Shown piece after piece: positions 23,990 through 33,211 of a DNA stretch of 56,289 nucleotides. The number at the start of each line of letters is the position of its first letter. The stretch's first letter is position 1. The stretch comes from Bacillota bacterium (GTDB lineage: Bacteria; Bacillota_I; Bacilli_A; RF39; UBA660). The notes beneath the pieces are model-generated. The model searched no databases. It was not told the origin of the DNA and saw only the letters and a program-made list of their open reading frames with translations. The position numbers and the translations under genes were made by a program. The stretch spans positions 1 to 56,289 of the forward strand of contig SVAX01000006.1 of NCBI GenBank assembly GCA_015059155.1, in the 5' to 3' direction.

Positions 23990-24711
23990 AAATACAACCC
24001 GCATGCCGGAGCACACATTCCAGCCTTAGTTCTATCTTTCATTTCTATTATCTTTATTATATCTTCACTTTTGTATTTTCCTTCGCCTATTTCAATTAAC
24101 GTACCTACTATATTTCTTACCATATATCTCATAAATCCAGTACCTAGAATAGATATAGTTATTTGATTTACATTTTTAACATCTCTAATTAAATCAGTTT
24201 GAATAATCGTTCTCGTATAATCATCTTTTTCTTCATCTATTTTAACAAAAGATCTAAAATCATGAGTGCCTTCTAAGTATTTTAAAGCTCTCTCCATTTC
24301 TGGTATATCTAATTTTTTGTTGTATTGAAATACATAGTCTTTTTCTATTGGATTATAATTTCCCATATTGATTTTATATATGTACTCTTTTGCTTTTACA
24401 TTGAATCTTGCATGAAAATTATCATCTGTTTCATAAACATTCTTAACATATATATCGTCAGGAATTAAACTATTCAATGCTTGCTTTAATTTTAAGCATG
24501 ATATATTTGTTTCCAAATCAAAATGTGCACTTTGATTGTATGCATGAACTCCTGAATCAGTTCTTCCTGATGCAGATATAGAAACTGATTTCCCGGCATT
24601 TATCTGTTTTAATGCTTTTTCTATCTCGCTTTGAATTGTTTTGACTCTAGGTTGTTTCTGATATCCATTATATTTAGAGCCATCATAAGAAAAAGTCATA
24701 AAATATCTCAT
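23971..24711 (-). CDS. truA: tRNA pseudouridine(38-40) synthase TruA
   Basis: A 246-residue enzyme that converts U38-40 in tRNA anticodon stems to pseudouridine. Motifs: YDGSKYNGYQKQP at the start, ASGRTDSGVHA with the catalytic Asp, FHARFNVKAKEYIYKI, and GTGFMRYMVRNIVGTLIEIGEGK. Complete. Its ATG overlaps the ecfT TGA stop. In many Bacilli the order is ecfA1-ecfA2-ecfT-truA-rplM-rpsI; here that block stops at truA and rplM-rpsI is 26 kb away. Confidence 0.95.
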   Translation of the reverse strand: MRYFMTFSYDGSKYNGYQKQPRVKTIQSEIEKALKQINAGKSVSISASGRTDSGVHAYNQSAHFDLETNISCLKLKQALNSLIPDDIYVKNVYETDDNFHARFNVKAKEYIYKINMGNYNPIEKDYVFQYNKKLDIPEMERALKYLEGTHDFRSFVKIDEEKDDYTRTIIQTDLIRDVKNVNQITISILGTGFMRYMVRNIVGTLIEIGEGKYKSEDIIKIIEMKDRTKAGMCAPACGLYLKDVYY

Positions 24712-25388
24712 AAAATCACTTCCTTAAATATAGAAATTATAAATATTAATAAAAATAAGAAGAATATTATTTTTGAACGCAAATTAACTTTTTTATAGTT
24801 TAATTTATAAAACTTAATTTTTAAATTATCTTGTAATATATTTAACTTACTTTTAGAATAAATAAAACTAGAAATTATAAAACTTATCACATTTAATGTT
24901 TTTTTACCTCTCATTATTTGTCTTTTCTTTATTTCATCTTTAGCATCAATTAATAATTTAATAAAATATAATATTAAGGTTAAATATAAAGAAACATTCT
25001 CTACATTTAACTTTACTATTTTTAGTGGTAACAAAATTCCATACAATCCCTCATGTAAACTTCTAAAATCTGTATTTAAAATAAAAATTTCAATAAGAAT
25101 TGACATTAGCAATAATTTATATGTAAATATAATAATACTAATTATTTGATATTGCCTAAATATAATTATATATACAAACAATAAAAATAACAATAAGGAT
25201 ACTATTTTTTTAAATGCATTTACATATTTATTGACTTTTTTTCCTGTAATTATAAATAATATAACAGTGAGTGTCGTTATAAATAAAATTAAGTATATAG
25301 ATTTAGCCATAAGTAAAATGCTTATTAAAAGTACTAGCAACATTATTCTTACGCTTGGTGAAATTTTAGTTATAAAATTATTTTGCAC
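24708..25388 (-). CDS. Energy-coupling factor transporter transmembrane protein EcfT-like
   Basis: A 226-residue membrane protein with five or six segments. The cytoplasmic coupling motif characteristic of EcfT (x-R-G) appears as KKRQIMRGKK around residue 157-166; the usual second x-R-G motif is not obvious. The start is a GTG at 25388, overlapping the upstream ATPase gene. EcfT couples two ATPases to vitamin-binding S components. No S-component gene lies in this window. Sequence is more diverged from the family than truA next to it. Confidence 0.75.
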   Translation of the reverse strand: MQNNFITKISPSVRIMLLVLLISILLMAKSIYLILFITTLTVILFIITGKKVNKYVNAFKKIVSLLLFLLFVYIIIFRQYQIISIIIFTYKLLLMSILIEIFILNTDFRSLHEGLYGILLPLKIVKLNVENVSLYLTLILYFIKLLIDAKDEIKKRQIMRGKKTLNVISFIISSFIYSKSKLNILQDNLKIKFYKLNYKKVNLRSKIIFFLFLLIFIISIFKEVIL

Positions 25389-26181
25389 TTCTATAAATAT
25401 CCTTTATTAAATCGTTTATATTGTCTCTATATACTAATTTTATATTTTTTCTTTCTAACACCTTTTGTCTAAATTGAAGGACGTTTGGCATAGTAAGACC
25501 ACATTTATTTAATAATTCGATATTACTAAAAAAATCATATTTGTTTTTTTGTTCCATTAAATTTCCATTATCTAAAATTAAAATTTTATCTGAAACGCTA
25601 AGTAAAAACTCTGAATTTTGCGAAGTAATTATAATCATTTTGCCGTCTCTTTTAGTTTTTTTTAGTAATTTTATTAAAGTCGATATGCTTTTTTGATCTA
25701 AATCACTAGTTGGATCGTCTAATAAAATAATTTTTTTATTTCCTATAAACATTGAAATTAGCAAAATTTTTTTCATCTCTCCATTACTCAATTCAGAATA
25801 GTTCTTTTTTAATATTTCTCTATCTAGACAAAAGCTCTTTAATAATTCATCTAATTTTATCATATCAAAATTAGGAATATCATATTTTATATCTTCTAAT
25901 GCATTTACGTTAAATAATTGGTTTTGATAAGTTTGCGATAGATAAAATATATCAGCCCTAAGTTTTTCTAGATTTAGTCGCTTCATTTTATCACAAATAT
26001 TTTTTTTGCCAATAACAATCTTACCAGAAAAATTTAAATCTAAACCAAATATTAAATTTAAAAGCCTTGTTTTACCACTTCCATTTTTTCCTACTATTGA
26101 AGTTATTTCATTCGTCTTTATTTCTAAATTTAAATTTTTAAAAATGTGTTCACATTTTACATCAACAAACTTTATTGCCAT
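25378..26181 (-). CDS. ECF-type ATPase with altered catalytic residues (EcfA2 position)
   Basis: A 267-residue ABC ATPase. Walker A GKNGSGKT (31-38), Q-loop Q83, signature LSNGE (131-135). Walker B is IILLDDP: the catalytic Glu after Asp155 is Asp156. The switch His position reads TSQ (186-188), with Ser in place of His. The C-terminal EcfA extension is present. It sits in the order ATPase-ATPase-EcfT-truA, overlapping both neighbours. The fold is intact but hydrolysis should be weak unless complemented by its partner, which is also altered. Confidence 0.8.
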   Translation of the reverse strand: MAIKFVDVKCEHIFKNLNLEIKTNEITSIVGKNGSGKTRLLNLIFGLDLNFSGKIVIGKKNICDKMKRLNLEKLRADIFYLSQTYQNQLFNVNALEDIKYDIPNFDMIKLDELLKSFCLDREILKKNYSELSNGEMKKILLISMFIGNKKIILLDDPTSDLDQKSISTLIKLLKKTKRDGKMIIITSQNSEFLLSVSDKILILDNGNLMEQKNKYDFFSNIELLNKCGLTMPNVLQFRQKVLERKNIKLVYRDNINDLIKDIYRSAK

Positions 26182-26963
26182 ACTTTATCCACCATTTCAT
26201 CAGTACTATATATTAATTCATCAATTAAGTCATAGCTTTTTAATTTATAAGATAGATCAGCTATAAAAGGTAATTTAATATCGTTTTCTGAAAATACGCT
26301 TTCATTTTTTATTAATTCTTTTACATTACCTTTGACTGAAATTTTTCCATTTTTAATAATTAATAAACTATCAGCAATCCACATATCTTCACTGTTGTTA
26401 GTAGTGAACAAAACAATAGTTTTTTTACTTTTCTTTAATTGTTTTAAGTAAGCAACTATTTTTTTCTTATAGTAAATATCAATTGAATCAAATAAGCCAT
26501 CAATTAAAATAATACTAGGATCATGGATTATACTTTGAGCAAATGAAACTACTTTTTTTTGAGAATGTGATAATGTATTAATTTCTTTGTAGAGTAAATT
26601 TTCTATTCCTAATTTTTCTGACAAATCAGAAATCTTTTTCAGTGCAAGAGTATCTGTATAATTTAAATTTTTTAAAGGGTCAATTAAATTTAAAAACACA
26701 TTTTTATTTTCTAAATTAGTTAATCCTAAATATATTCCAAATTTTTTTCTCTGTGAATCTATATTATCTTTTGTAATAACTGTACCATTAATAGTAATAA
26801 CACCACTATAGTTCACAAGTCCCATAAGAATTTTTAAAAGAAGTGTTTTTCCACTACCATTATTCCCTATTAAAGCGTTAATTGTTGCTTCTTTTAAGTC
26901 AAAACTTATACTTTTTAAAATATCATTAAAACTCACATTTTCTACTATTAATTTACCGTTCAC
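26172..26963 (-). CDS. ECF-type ATPase with degenerate catalytic motifs (EcfA1 position)
   Basis: A 263-residue ABC ATPase, GTG start after AGGTGATAAT. Walker A GNNGSGKT is intact (33-40). The signature is LSHSQ (131-135) instead of LSGGQ. Walker B is ILIDG, so Gly156 replaces the catalytic Glu. The switch His is Thr188 (FTTNN), and no clear Q-loop Gln is seen. ATP may be bound but hydrolysis at the site using these residues is unlikely. It heads an operon ecfA-ecfA-ecfT-truA with overlapping genes throughout. Confidence 0.8.
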   Translation of the reverse strand: MNGKLIVENVSFNDILKSISFDLKEATINALIGNNGSGKTLLLKILMGLVNYSGVITINGTVITKDNIDSQRKKFGIYLGLTNLENKNVFLNLIDPLKNLNYTDTLALKKISDLSEKLGIENLLYKEINTLSHSQKKVVSFAQSIIHDPSIILIDGLFDSIDIYYKKKIVAYLKQLKKSKKTIVLFTTNNSEDMWIADSLLIIKNGKISVKGNVKELIKNESVFSENDIKLPFIADLSYKLKSYDLIDELIYSTDEMVDKVWQ

Positions 26964-27061
26964 ATTATCACCTAGTTATTTATTATATTATAGTTTTTTT
27001 TTAAAGTAAAGAAAAATAATATTTTTTTTAATTTTGGAAATAATATCCTTAGGTGAGTATT

Positions 27062-28531
27062 ATGAAATTAGATAATAGTATAGAAAAAATTTTCGAAGAA
27101 CTTAATAAAATGAATGGTAATAGTAGCGATATAGTTACACGCATCATAGAAAAAAGTAATAGAAAAATTGGATACATCTATTTAGAGAGTGTAAGTAGCG
27201 ATGATAAAATAAGTAACTTTCTTAACAAAGCTATTGTTAATATGAACAAGAAAAAACCGTTCGATTCATTCTATGATCTAATTCAAAACAGTATTTTCAA
27301 TAGTAAAGTTAAATCAATTGAAACATATGAAGATATGTATTATCACTTGGCAAGTGGTTTTACTGTAATTGTAATTGACAAATGTGATAAAGCAATCGTT
27401 GTTGAAACAAGACAAAAACTTGATAGAGGTGTAACTGAATCGACAAGTGAGACAATTACTAGAGGGCCAAAGGATAGTTTTACTGAGAATCATAATATGA
27501 ATTTAGGCTTAATTAGAAAAAGAATTAAGGATCCTAATTTATGGTATGAAGAGGTTAAAGTTGGAAGAAGAACTAAATCAAAGGTAACAGTAGCTTATAT
27601 AAAAGACATCGTACCTAATTATAAAGTACGAAAAATACTTGATGAATTAAACAAAATAGATATAGATGCCGTAATTGATACTGGATATATACGAGAGTTG
27701 TTAGAAAAGGAGCAAAAATCAGTTTTTCCAAAAGTCATAAGTACTGAAAGGCCTGATTTTGCATGTACATCCTTACTTAATGGAAAAATTGTGATACTAG
27801 TAGAAAACTCTCCTTTTGTTATAATTCTTCCAGCTGTTTTAACAGATTTCTTTCATTCTCCAGAAGATAATTATCAAAAACCACTTAATGTATCATTTTC
27901 AAGAATTTTAAGGGGAATTTGTTTCTTTCTTGCTCTTTTAACACCTGCAATTTACATTGCTTTAATGACGTTCAATCAAGAAATAATTCCAGACCAGCTA
28001 CTCATATCTCTAGCTATTCAAAGAGATGGCGTGCCATTCCCGTCTGCAATCGAAGTCTTACTATTTGTTCTAACCTTCGAAGTTTTAAGGGAAGCAGATA
28101 TCCATTCACCATCTTTTTCGGGAAGTGCAATGAATGTCGTTGGAGCACTTATTTTAGGAGATGCAGCAGTTGCTGCTGGTATTGTCTCTCCAATTGTAAT
28201 TATCATTGTTGCTGCCACATCAATATCTGAATTAGTATTCTACGATGTAGATGTTATTGATGCGATAAGGGAATGGAGACTTCTATTTATAATTGCGGCT
28301 ACTTTTATGGGACTTATTGGATTTGTTGCCATTTTCATTATTTTTATTGCAAAACTAACAAGTTTAGAATGTTTAGGTACTCCTTATCTTACTCCATTTA
28401 GTCCATTAAATATTAGAAGTTTAAAAGACAGTATAATAAGAGTTTCAAGAAAAAAATTAAAAGAAAGACCTGAATATTTAACAAAAAATTTAAAAAGATT
28501 GGATGATAATTATGAAGAAAGTAATTCTTAG
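27062..28531 (+). CDS. Spore germination receptor subunit A (GerA family)
   Basis: About 489 residues. The ATG at 27062 follows TAGGTGAGT. An N-terminal cytoplasmic region of about 280 residues (with ISTERPDFACTSLLNGKIVILVENSPFVIILPAVL near its end) is followed by four or five membrane helices with PFPSAIEVLLFVLTFEVLREA and GDAAVAAGIVSPIVIIIVA. These are hallmark GerA motifs. With the C and B subunits it forms the nutrient-sensing channel complex in the spore inner membrane. Gene order A-C-B with overlaps. Ligand cannot be told from sequence. Confidence 0.95.
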   Translation: MKLDNSIEKIFEELNKMNGNSSDIVTRIIEKSNRKIGYIYLESVSSDDKISNFLNKAIVNMNKKKPFDSFYDLIQNSIFNSKVKSIETYEDMYYHLASGFTVIVIDKCDKAIVVETRQKLDRGVTESTSETITRGPKDSFTENHNMNLGLIRKRIKDPNLWYEEVKVGRRTKSKVTVAYIKDIVPNYKVRKILDELNKIDIDAVIDTGYIRELLEKEQKSVFPKVISTERPDFACTSLLNGKIVILVENSPFVIILPAVLTDFFHSPEDNYQKPLNVSFSRILRGICFFLALLTPAIYIALMTFNQEIIPDQLLISLAIQRDGVPFPSAIEVLLFVLTFEVLREADIHSPSFSGSAMNVVGALILGDAAVAAGIVSPIVIIIVAATSISELVFYDVDVIDAIREWRLLFIIAATFMGLIGFVAIFIIFIAKLTSLECLGTPYLTPFSPLNIRSLKDSIIRVSRKKLKERPEYLTKNLKRLDDNYEESNS

Positions 28532-29690
28532 TTTAATTTTACTTTTTTGCTTAACTGGATGTTGGAACTATAAAGAACTAAATGATTATTCTATAGTTTC
28601 TGGTGTTGCAATAGACAAAAAGGGCAATGAATATGAAACAAGTGTTTTAATTTCTAACTCTCCAAAAACCAATAGTAGTGAAAGCAATTCTTCTCAATCA
28701 CAGGTTGTTGTATATAGTGGCAAAGGTAACTCTATTTTTAGTGCACTTAAGCAAATAGGATTAATTTCTCCCAAGGAATTATATTTTGGATCGTTTTCTA
28801 TTTTAGTAATTTCAGAGAACGTAGCTAAAGAAGGAATTGACAGTGCGATTGATTTCTTTGTTAGATATCCAAATGCCAGGAAAAATTTTTATGTTGTTCT
28901 ATCTAAAGGCACAAGCGCTAAAGACACTTTAAAAATAATGACCCCACTATCTTCTTTCCCTTCACAAAAAATTACGGATAACGTTGAATCAACAACAGAA
29001 CTTCAAGGGATTATATCAAGTATAAATTTTAATGATTTACTTTCTACAATTTTAAGCGATGGATCAGAAGCCACAATAAACTGTATAGAAATTGAAGGTG
29101 ATGAAGAAAAAGGTTCTAGTCAAGAAAATTTAGAATCGAGCGAACCAGAAGCTTATACAAAACTTGGTAATCTTGGAATATTTAAGAATTATACATTAGT
29201 CGACTGGGCAAATCGTGATGAAAGTTTAGGTATAAATATGATAAATGGAAAAATAAGCGAAATGTTTTTAGATATAGAATATAATGAAGGATATGTTGTA
29301 ATAGATTCTACTAGTTTTTCATCAGAGGTTAATGTTAAGCTTAAAGATAATAAGCCCTTTGTAAGTATTGATTTATCAGGAGAAGCAAGAATTATAGAGG
29401 TAAAAGGTGATATTGACTTAAAAGATTCAAAAGTTATCGAAGAACTACAAAAAAAAGCTAATAAAAAAATTAAAAAAAGAGTTAATCAAGCAATAGAATT
29501 AGCTATCAAAAATAAAACAGATATATTTGGGTTTGGCCAAAAATTTTATCAAGAATACCCAAAATATTTTAAATCTGTAAAAGATGAATGGAACAATAAT
29601 TTAGATAAAATAGAAATAAACGTTAAAAGTGATTTAATGTTTAAAAACAAAGTATCTTCGAAAAATAGTTTGGAGGAAATAAATGATTAA
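28512..29690 (+). CDS. Spore germination receptor lipoprotein (Ger(x)C family)
   Basis: A 392-residue lipoprotein. The signal peptide ends in the lipobox CLTGCW. The motif CWNYKELNDYSIVSGVAIDK directly after the Cys is diagnostic of GerC. Three mixed alpha/beta domains follow, ending with LAIKNKTDIFGFGQKFYQEYPKYF. The ATG at 28512 lies within the end of gerA, so translation is coupled. It anchors to the outer face of the inner membrane and is required for receptor function. Confidence 0.95.
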   Translation: MKKVILSLILLFCLTGCWNYKELNDYSIVSGVAIDKKGNEYETSVLISNSPKTNSSESNSSQSQVVVYSGKGNSIFSALKQIGLISPKELYFGSFSILVISENVAKEGIDSAIDFFVRYPNARKNFYVVLSKGTSAKDTLKIMTPLSSFPSQKITDNVESTTELQGIISSINFNDLLSTILSDGSEATINCIEIEGDEEKGSSQENLESSEPEAYTKLGNLGIFKNYTLVDWANRDESLGINMINGKISEMFLDIEYNEGYVVIDSTSFSSEVNVKLKDNKPFVSIDLSGEARIIEVKGDIDLKDSKVIEELQKKANKKIKKRVNQAIELAIKNKTDIFGFGQKFYQEYPKYFKSVKDEWNNNLDKIEINVKSDLMFKNKVSSKNSLEEIND

Positions 29691-30792
29691 GAAAAAAATA
29701 ACAAACTTTGAAATTGCTTCATTAAATTATTTTGTCACAAGAGCATTCTTAGTAGGAATTACATTTAATGCGCTTATAAATGTTATGAAAAGAGATTGCT
29801 GGATAATGCCACTTATAAGCATCCCTTTAGATATTATTTTTATACTTATTATAAATAAAATAATAGACTATGAACCAGATTTAAACCTTCCCCAAAAGGT
29901 TATGAAGCTTTTTGGGAAAACTTTAGGTACGATAATTTTAGTATTAATTTGTATTTTTATACTTTCAATGGGTATTCTAAATTATTTAACACTTAATAAT
30001 TTTATACAAAGTCAATTTTTAACAAGAACACCATTAATAGCCATTGCAATAATTCTTATTATAACCATTTTCTATATACTGTGCAAAGGGATTAATGTAA
30101 TAGCGAGAACAAGTAATATACTATTATTTATTAACATATTCTTATTCATTATTAGTTTTTCTGGATTAATATCATCTTTTGATTTTTCAAATTTAAAACC
30201 AATGTTTCAGTCAACAACTAACGATTACTTATCTGGTTTAAATAGTTATTATGCCTTTCATATAGCACCGATGTTTTTGCTTACGATGATACCAAAAAAT
30301 AAAGTTGATAAACCTAAATTTAAAAAAACAATGATTATTTCTACTATCATATCTTCTATAACTATGTTCTGTGTTATTCTTGCAACTCTTTCTGTTTTAG
30401 GATATGAATTAACTGCACTTTATGAATACCCAGAATTTCATGTTTTAAAGCAAGCTACACTTGTTGGAGCATCTTCTAGAATAGAAAGCATTTTAGTAAT
30501 TCAATTAATTTTTGATATATTTATTTATTGTACTCTTATTATTTATATGTTTGGAAATAGTATTAAAGAAATTATTAAAATTAAAAAAAAGAATATTATT
30601 TACTTAATTGGATGCATATCACTTACAGTTGGTACCATATATGCAGCTAAATATAATATTTATGTTGATAGTTTAATGGTTAAAATTATTCCTATAATAT
30701 CTACAATTTTTACTGCTGTTACTACACTAATTATATATTTTAAAGTTAAGATAGATACTTCAACGAAAAAAAAGAAGACCTCTAAATCCTAA
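29683..30792 (+). CDS. Spore germination receptor permease subunit B (GerB, APC superfamily)
   Basis: A 369-residue protein with ten membrane segments, opening with FEIASLNYFVTRAF and containing the GerAB-type PLISIPLDIIFILIINKI block. GGAGG site within the end of gerC. GerB subunits resemble amino-acid transporters of the APC family and bind germinants such as amino acids. Last gene of the receptor operon, followed by a strong terminator. Confidence 0.93.
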   Translation: MIKKKITNFEIASLNYFVTRAFLVGITFNALINVMKRDCWIMPLISIPLDIIFILIINKIIDYEPDLNLPQKVMKLFGKTLGTIILVLICIFILSMGILNYLTLNNFIQSQFLTRTPLIAIAIILIITIFYILCKGINVIARTSNILLFINIFLFIISFSGLISSFDFSNLKPMFQSTTNDYLSGLNSYYAFHIAPMFLLTMIPKNKVDKPKFKKTMIISTIISSITMFCVILATLSVLGYELTALYEYPEFHVLKQATLVGASSRIESILVIQLIFDIFIYCTLIIYMFGNSIKEIIKIKKKNIIYLIGCISLTVGTIYAAKYNIYVDSLMVKIIPIISTIFTAVTTLIIYFKVKIDTSTKKKKTSKS

Positions 30793-30807
30793 AAGGTCTT
30801 CTTTTAC
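30771..30807. terminator. Bidirectional terminator after the ger operon
   Basis: AAGAAGACCT / AGGTCTTCTT stem, flanked by an A-run and T-run. It serves the convergent genes on both sides. Confidence 0.75.
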
Positions 30808-31595
30808 TTATTTAATAGGAAAAATGCAATTCCACCAATTATTAATAGAATAAGTATTACTAACAATATTATTATGAATTTATTACCTTTTTTTATTTTA
30901 TGATTCATATCTTTTAATTCTTCAAAATCACTTTGTGTGAAACCTAAACTAGATGTGTAGAAAGATTTGTCTATTTCCATATTTGTTTCTTCTATTTTTC
31001 TTTCTTTTTCCTCATCTAATATTTTCTTTATAGAAGCGGCATCTCCTACCATAGTATCTGATTTTAAATCATCTAATAATCCTACATCTGAATCAGATTC
31101 AATACCTACTAAATCATTTAAAGCTTTAGTACTAGTTATTGTATTTAAAAGTTCTTTCAATTCTGCTTCTTCTTTTTCTACTTCTATTGATTTACTCTTA
31201 CTTTTTGTGTTTAAACTTTTTAAAATTTCATATTGTTCTTTTCCAAGGCTTCTGCTTCTTTTTTCTTCAATAGGTTCATCTTGTATTTTTGATAATAAAT
31301 CCCTTATATCATAATTTTTAGTTTCTTCTTCAATTTCTTCTATTTTTTCTAACTCCTCTTGCTCTTCTTTAAGTATATTTCTTAATTGTTTTTGTTTTTT
31401 ATAGTTTTCTCTATTTCTAATCATTTCTTGAACTTTTGATATATCTATTTCATTTGTTTTTTCAATAGTTGCGACACCTTCGATATTAGTGTAATTATCT
31501 AAATCTTTTATTTGATCATATAAACTTTTATTTTTTGAACTACGACCTGATGTCACTAATTCACTTTTATGATAACGATCCATTCTACTAGCCAT
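30804..31595 (-). CDS. Tail-anchored coiled-coil protein, function unknown
   Basis: A 263-residue acidic, Lys/Glu-rich protein with helices and coiled-coil character (about residues 50-100 and 110-145). It has one C-terminal transmembrane segment (about 240-261) preceded by basic residues (HKIKKGNK) and followed by only a few residues. The bulk would face the cytoplasm. No family recognised. Predicted short motifs repeat (DLLSKIQ, LLDDLKS). A scaffold role at the membrane is only a guess. Confidence 0.65.
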   Translation of the reverse strand: MASRMDRYHKSELVTSGRSSKNKSLYDQIKDLDNYTNIEGVATIEKTNEIDISKVQEMIRNRENYKKQKQLRNILKEEQEELEKIEEIEEETKNYDIRDLLSKIQDEPIEEKRSRSLGKEQYEILKSLNTKSKSKSIEVEKEEAELKELLNTITSTKALNDLVGIESDSDVGLLDDLKSDTMVGDAASIKKILDEEKERKIEETNMEIDKSFYTSSLGFTQSDFEELKDMNHKIKKGNKFIIILLVILILLIIGGIAFFLLNK

Positions 31596-31699
31596 ATTAT
31601 CACCCTATCAATAATATATCATACTTTTCAAAATATTTAAATATTTTACTTGCTTTTTTCATATAATTTATTTATAATTTAAAAAGGAGGATGTAATTG

Positions 31700-31897
31700 A
31701 TGTTAAAAGTGAATAAAGATTTATGTATAGGATGTGGAGCTTGTCAAGCAGTTGCTCCTGAAGTTTTTGAAATCGAAGATGATGGATTAGCAACTGTTAT
31801 CGTTGAGGAAATTCCTGAAGAAGTTAAGGAAGATGCATTAGATGCTAAAGAAGGATGCCCTACAAATGCAATTGAAGACGCTAATAAAGATGAATAA
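31700..31897 (+). CDS. [4Fe-4S] ferredoxin
   Basis: A 65-residue single-cluster ferredoxin of the Fer type found in Bacillus. Cluster ligands are C-x2-C-x2-C in LCIGCGACQAVAPEVF (where the last Cys is followed by QAVAP) plus the distant Cys in EGCPTNAI. An acidic body. AAGGAGG precedes the ATG at 31700. Small electron carrier in the cytoplasm. Followed by an inverted-repeat terminator. Confidence 0.93.
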   Translation: MLKVNKDLCIGCGACQAVAPEVFEIEDDGLATVIVEEIPEEVKEDALDAKEGCPTNAIEDANKDE

Positions 31898-31902
31898 TAA
31901 AA

Positions 31903-31932
31903 AATAATCAAGTTAATCTTGATTATTTTTTT
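31903..31932. terminator. Bidirectional terminator between ferredoxin and rluB
   Basis: AATAATCAAG-ttaat-CTTGATTATT stem followed by T-run; an A-run on the other side. Confidence 0.75.
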
Positions 31933-32638
31933 CACCATAAAGTTTTTTTACTTCTTTTATACTTAGTTGTCTATATTCTCCAGAAGGTACCCCATCAAGT
32001 GTTAAGAAAGCTATGCTTTCTCTTTTTAATTTTAAAACATCATAACCAATAGCTTTAAACATATTTTTTACTTGATGATTCTTTCCTTCATGTATTATTA
32101 ATTCAACAATACTGCTATTTGTTTTCTTATCTATTTTAAGTATTTTAGCTTTCGCTTTACTAGTTTTTTTACCATCAATTATAACACCGTTACAAAGTCT
32201 TTTTAATTCTTCTTTAGTAATTAAACCTTTTATTTTAGCTACATATACTTTTTCTATATTATTTTTTGGGTGTGTTAGAAAGTTTGTTAATTCACCATCA
32301 TTTGTAAGGATTATAAGTCCTGTTGTATCATAATCTAGTCTTCCTACCGGATAAATTCTTTTACTAGTTTTAATTAAATCTACAACTGTTTTTCTTCCTT
32401 TTTCATCTTTAGCAGTTGTGACTATCCCTCTTGGCTTATTTAATAAATAGTATACTTTATCTTCCATTTGTTCTATAGGATTACCCTCTACCTCTATATA
32501 GTCTGTTGAATCTACTTTAGTTCCCATTTCTCTTATAGTTTTACCATTTACTTTTACTTTTCCTAAACTTATTAATTCTTCTGCTTTTCTTCTTGAACAA
32601 TATCCAGATAAAGCAATAACTTTTTGTAGTCGTTCCAT
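31913..32638 (-). CDS. rluB: rRNA pseudouridine synthase, RluB/RsuA family
   Basis: A 241-residue enzyme. N-terminal S4 RNA-binding domain (residues 1-60, RLQKVIALSGYCSRRKAEELISLGKVKVNG). The catalytic domain has GRLDYDTTGLIILTNDGEL with the catalytic Asp, and a C-terminal EGKNHQVKNMFKAIGYDVLKLKRESI. RluB modifies U2605 of 23S rRNA. RsuA (16S) is the alternative, but the sequence is closer to the Bacillus RluB-type (YpuL), which is next to spmAB there as well. Confidence 0.9.
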   Translation of the reverse strand: MERLQKVIALSGYCSRRKAEELISLGKVKVNGKTIREMGTKVDSTDYIEVEGNPIEQMEDKVYYLLNKPRGIVTTAKDEKGRKTVVDLIKTSKRIYPVGRLDYDTTGLIILTNDGELTNFLTHPKNNIEKVYVAKIKGLITKEELKRLCNGVIIDGKKTSKAKAKILKIDKKTNSSIVELIIHEGKNHQVKNMFKAIGYDVLKLKRESIAFLTLDGVPSGEYRQLSIKEVKKLYGEKNNQD

Positions 32639-32689
32639 AAAATCACCAAAGATATTATACCTTATTTATCTTTTTTTAGCAATTCAAAA

Positions 32690-33211
32690 TTATCTCCAAA
32701 ACATATTTACTACGATTATACTGGCAACAATTCCACATAAATCAGCAAATAAGGCAGCAAACATACTGTGTCTTATCTTTTTTATTCCAATACTTCCAAA
32801 GTATAAACTTATCACATAGAATGTTGTATCTGTACACCCTTGCATTACTGAGCCTAATAAACCTATAAAACTATCTGGTCCAAATTTCGCAAATATTGTA
32901 TTTAAATAAGCAAGAGAAGCGCTTCCGGATATAGGTCTAACAATAGCTAATGGAAATATTTCTCCGGGTACATTAAATATATCTAAAACAGGGTTAATTA
33001 ATGATAAAATAAAATTTAAAACTCCACTATTTGTAAATAAATTGACTGCAAGTATCATAGCTATAAAGGTCGGAAATAAGTTTAAAATCATCGAAAAACT
33101 TTCTTTAACACCTTCTATAAAAGTGTCATATACATCAACCTTTTTAAAGAAACCGTATAGTATTATAAATAGTACCATAATAGGGATAATTAAATTAGAT
33201 ATAAAGTTAAT
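32690..33211 (-). CDS. spmB: Spore maturation protein SpmB, apparent ATT start
   Basis: A membrane protein of the nucleoside-recognition/gate superfamily, needed for spore core dehydration. Motifs: FPTFIAMILAVNLF, PLAIVRPISGSASLAYL, GSVMQGCTDTTFYVISLYFGS. The longest ATG frame begins at 33178, but that ATG has no ribosome-binding site and would remove the N-terminal residues kept in homologues (a segment ending IIPIMVLFIILYG). An AGGAGG site inside the end of spmA sits 7 nt before an ATT at 33209-33211 that is in frame and overlaps the spmA stop. ATT is therefore the best start, giving 173 residues. Confidence 0.9.
   Translation of the reverse strand: MNFISNLIIPIMVLFIILYGFFKKVDVYDTFIEGVKESFSMILNLFPTFIAMILAVNLFTNSGVLNFILSLINPVLDIFNVPGEIFPLAIVRPISGSASLAYLNTIFAKFGPDSFIGLLGSVMQGCTDTTFYVISLYFGSIGIKKIRHSMFAALFADLCGIVASIIVVNMFWR

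Noticed and set aside
27919-28230. Overlapping plus-strand frame inside gerA
   Set aside because: It is an alternate-frame shadow rich in Cys and Ser; the GerA reading frame is strongly supported.
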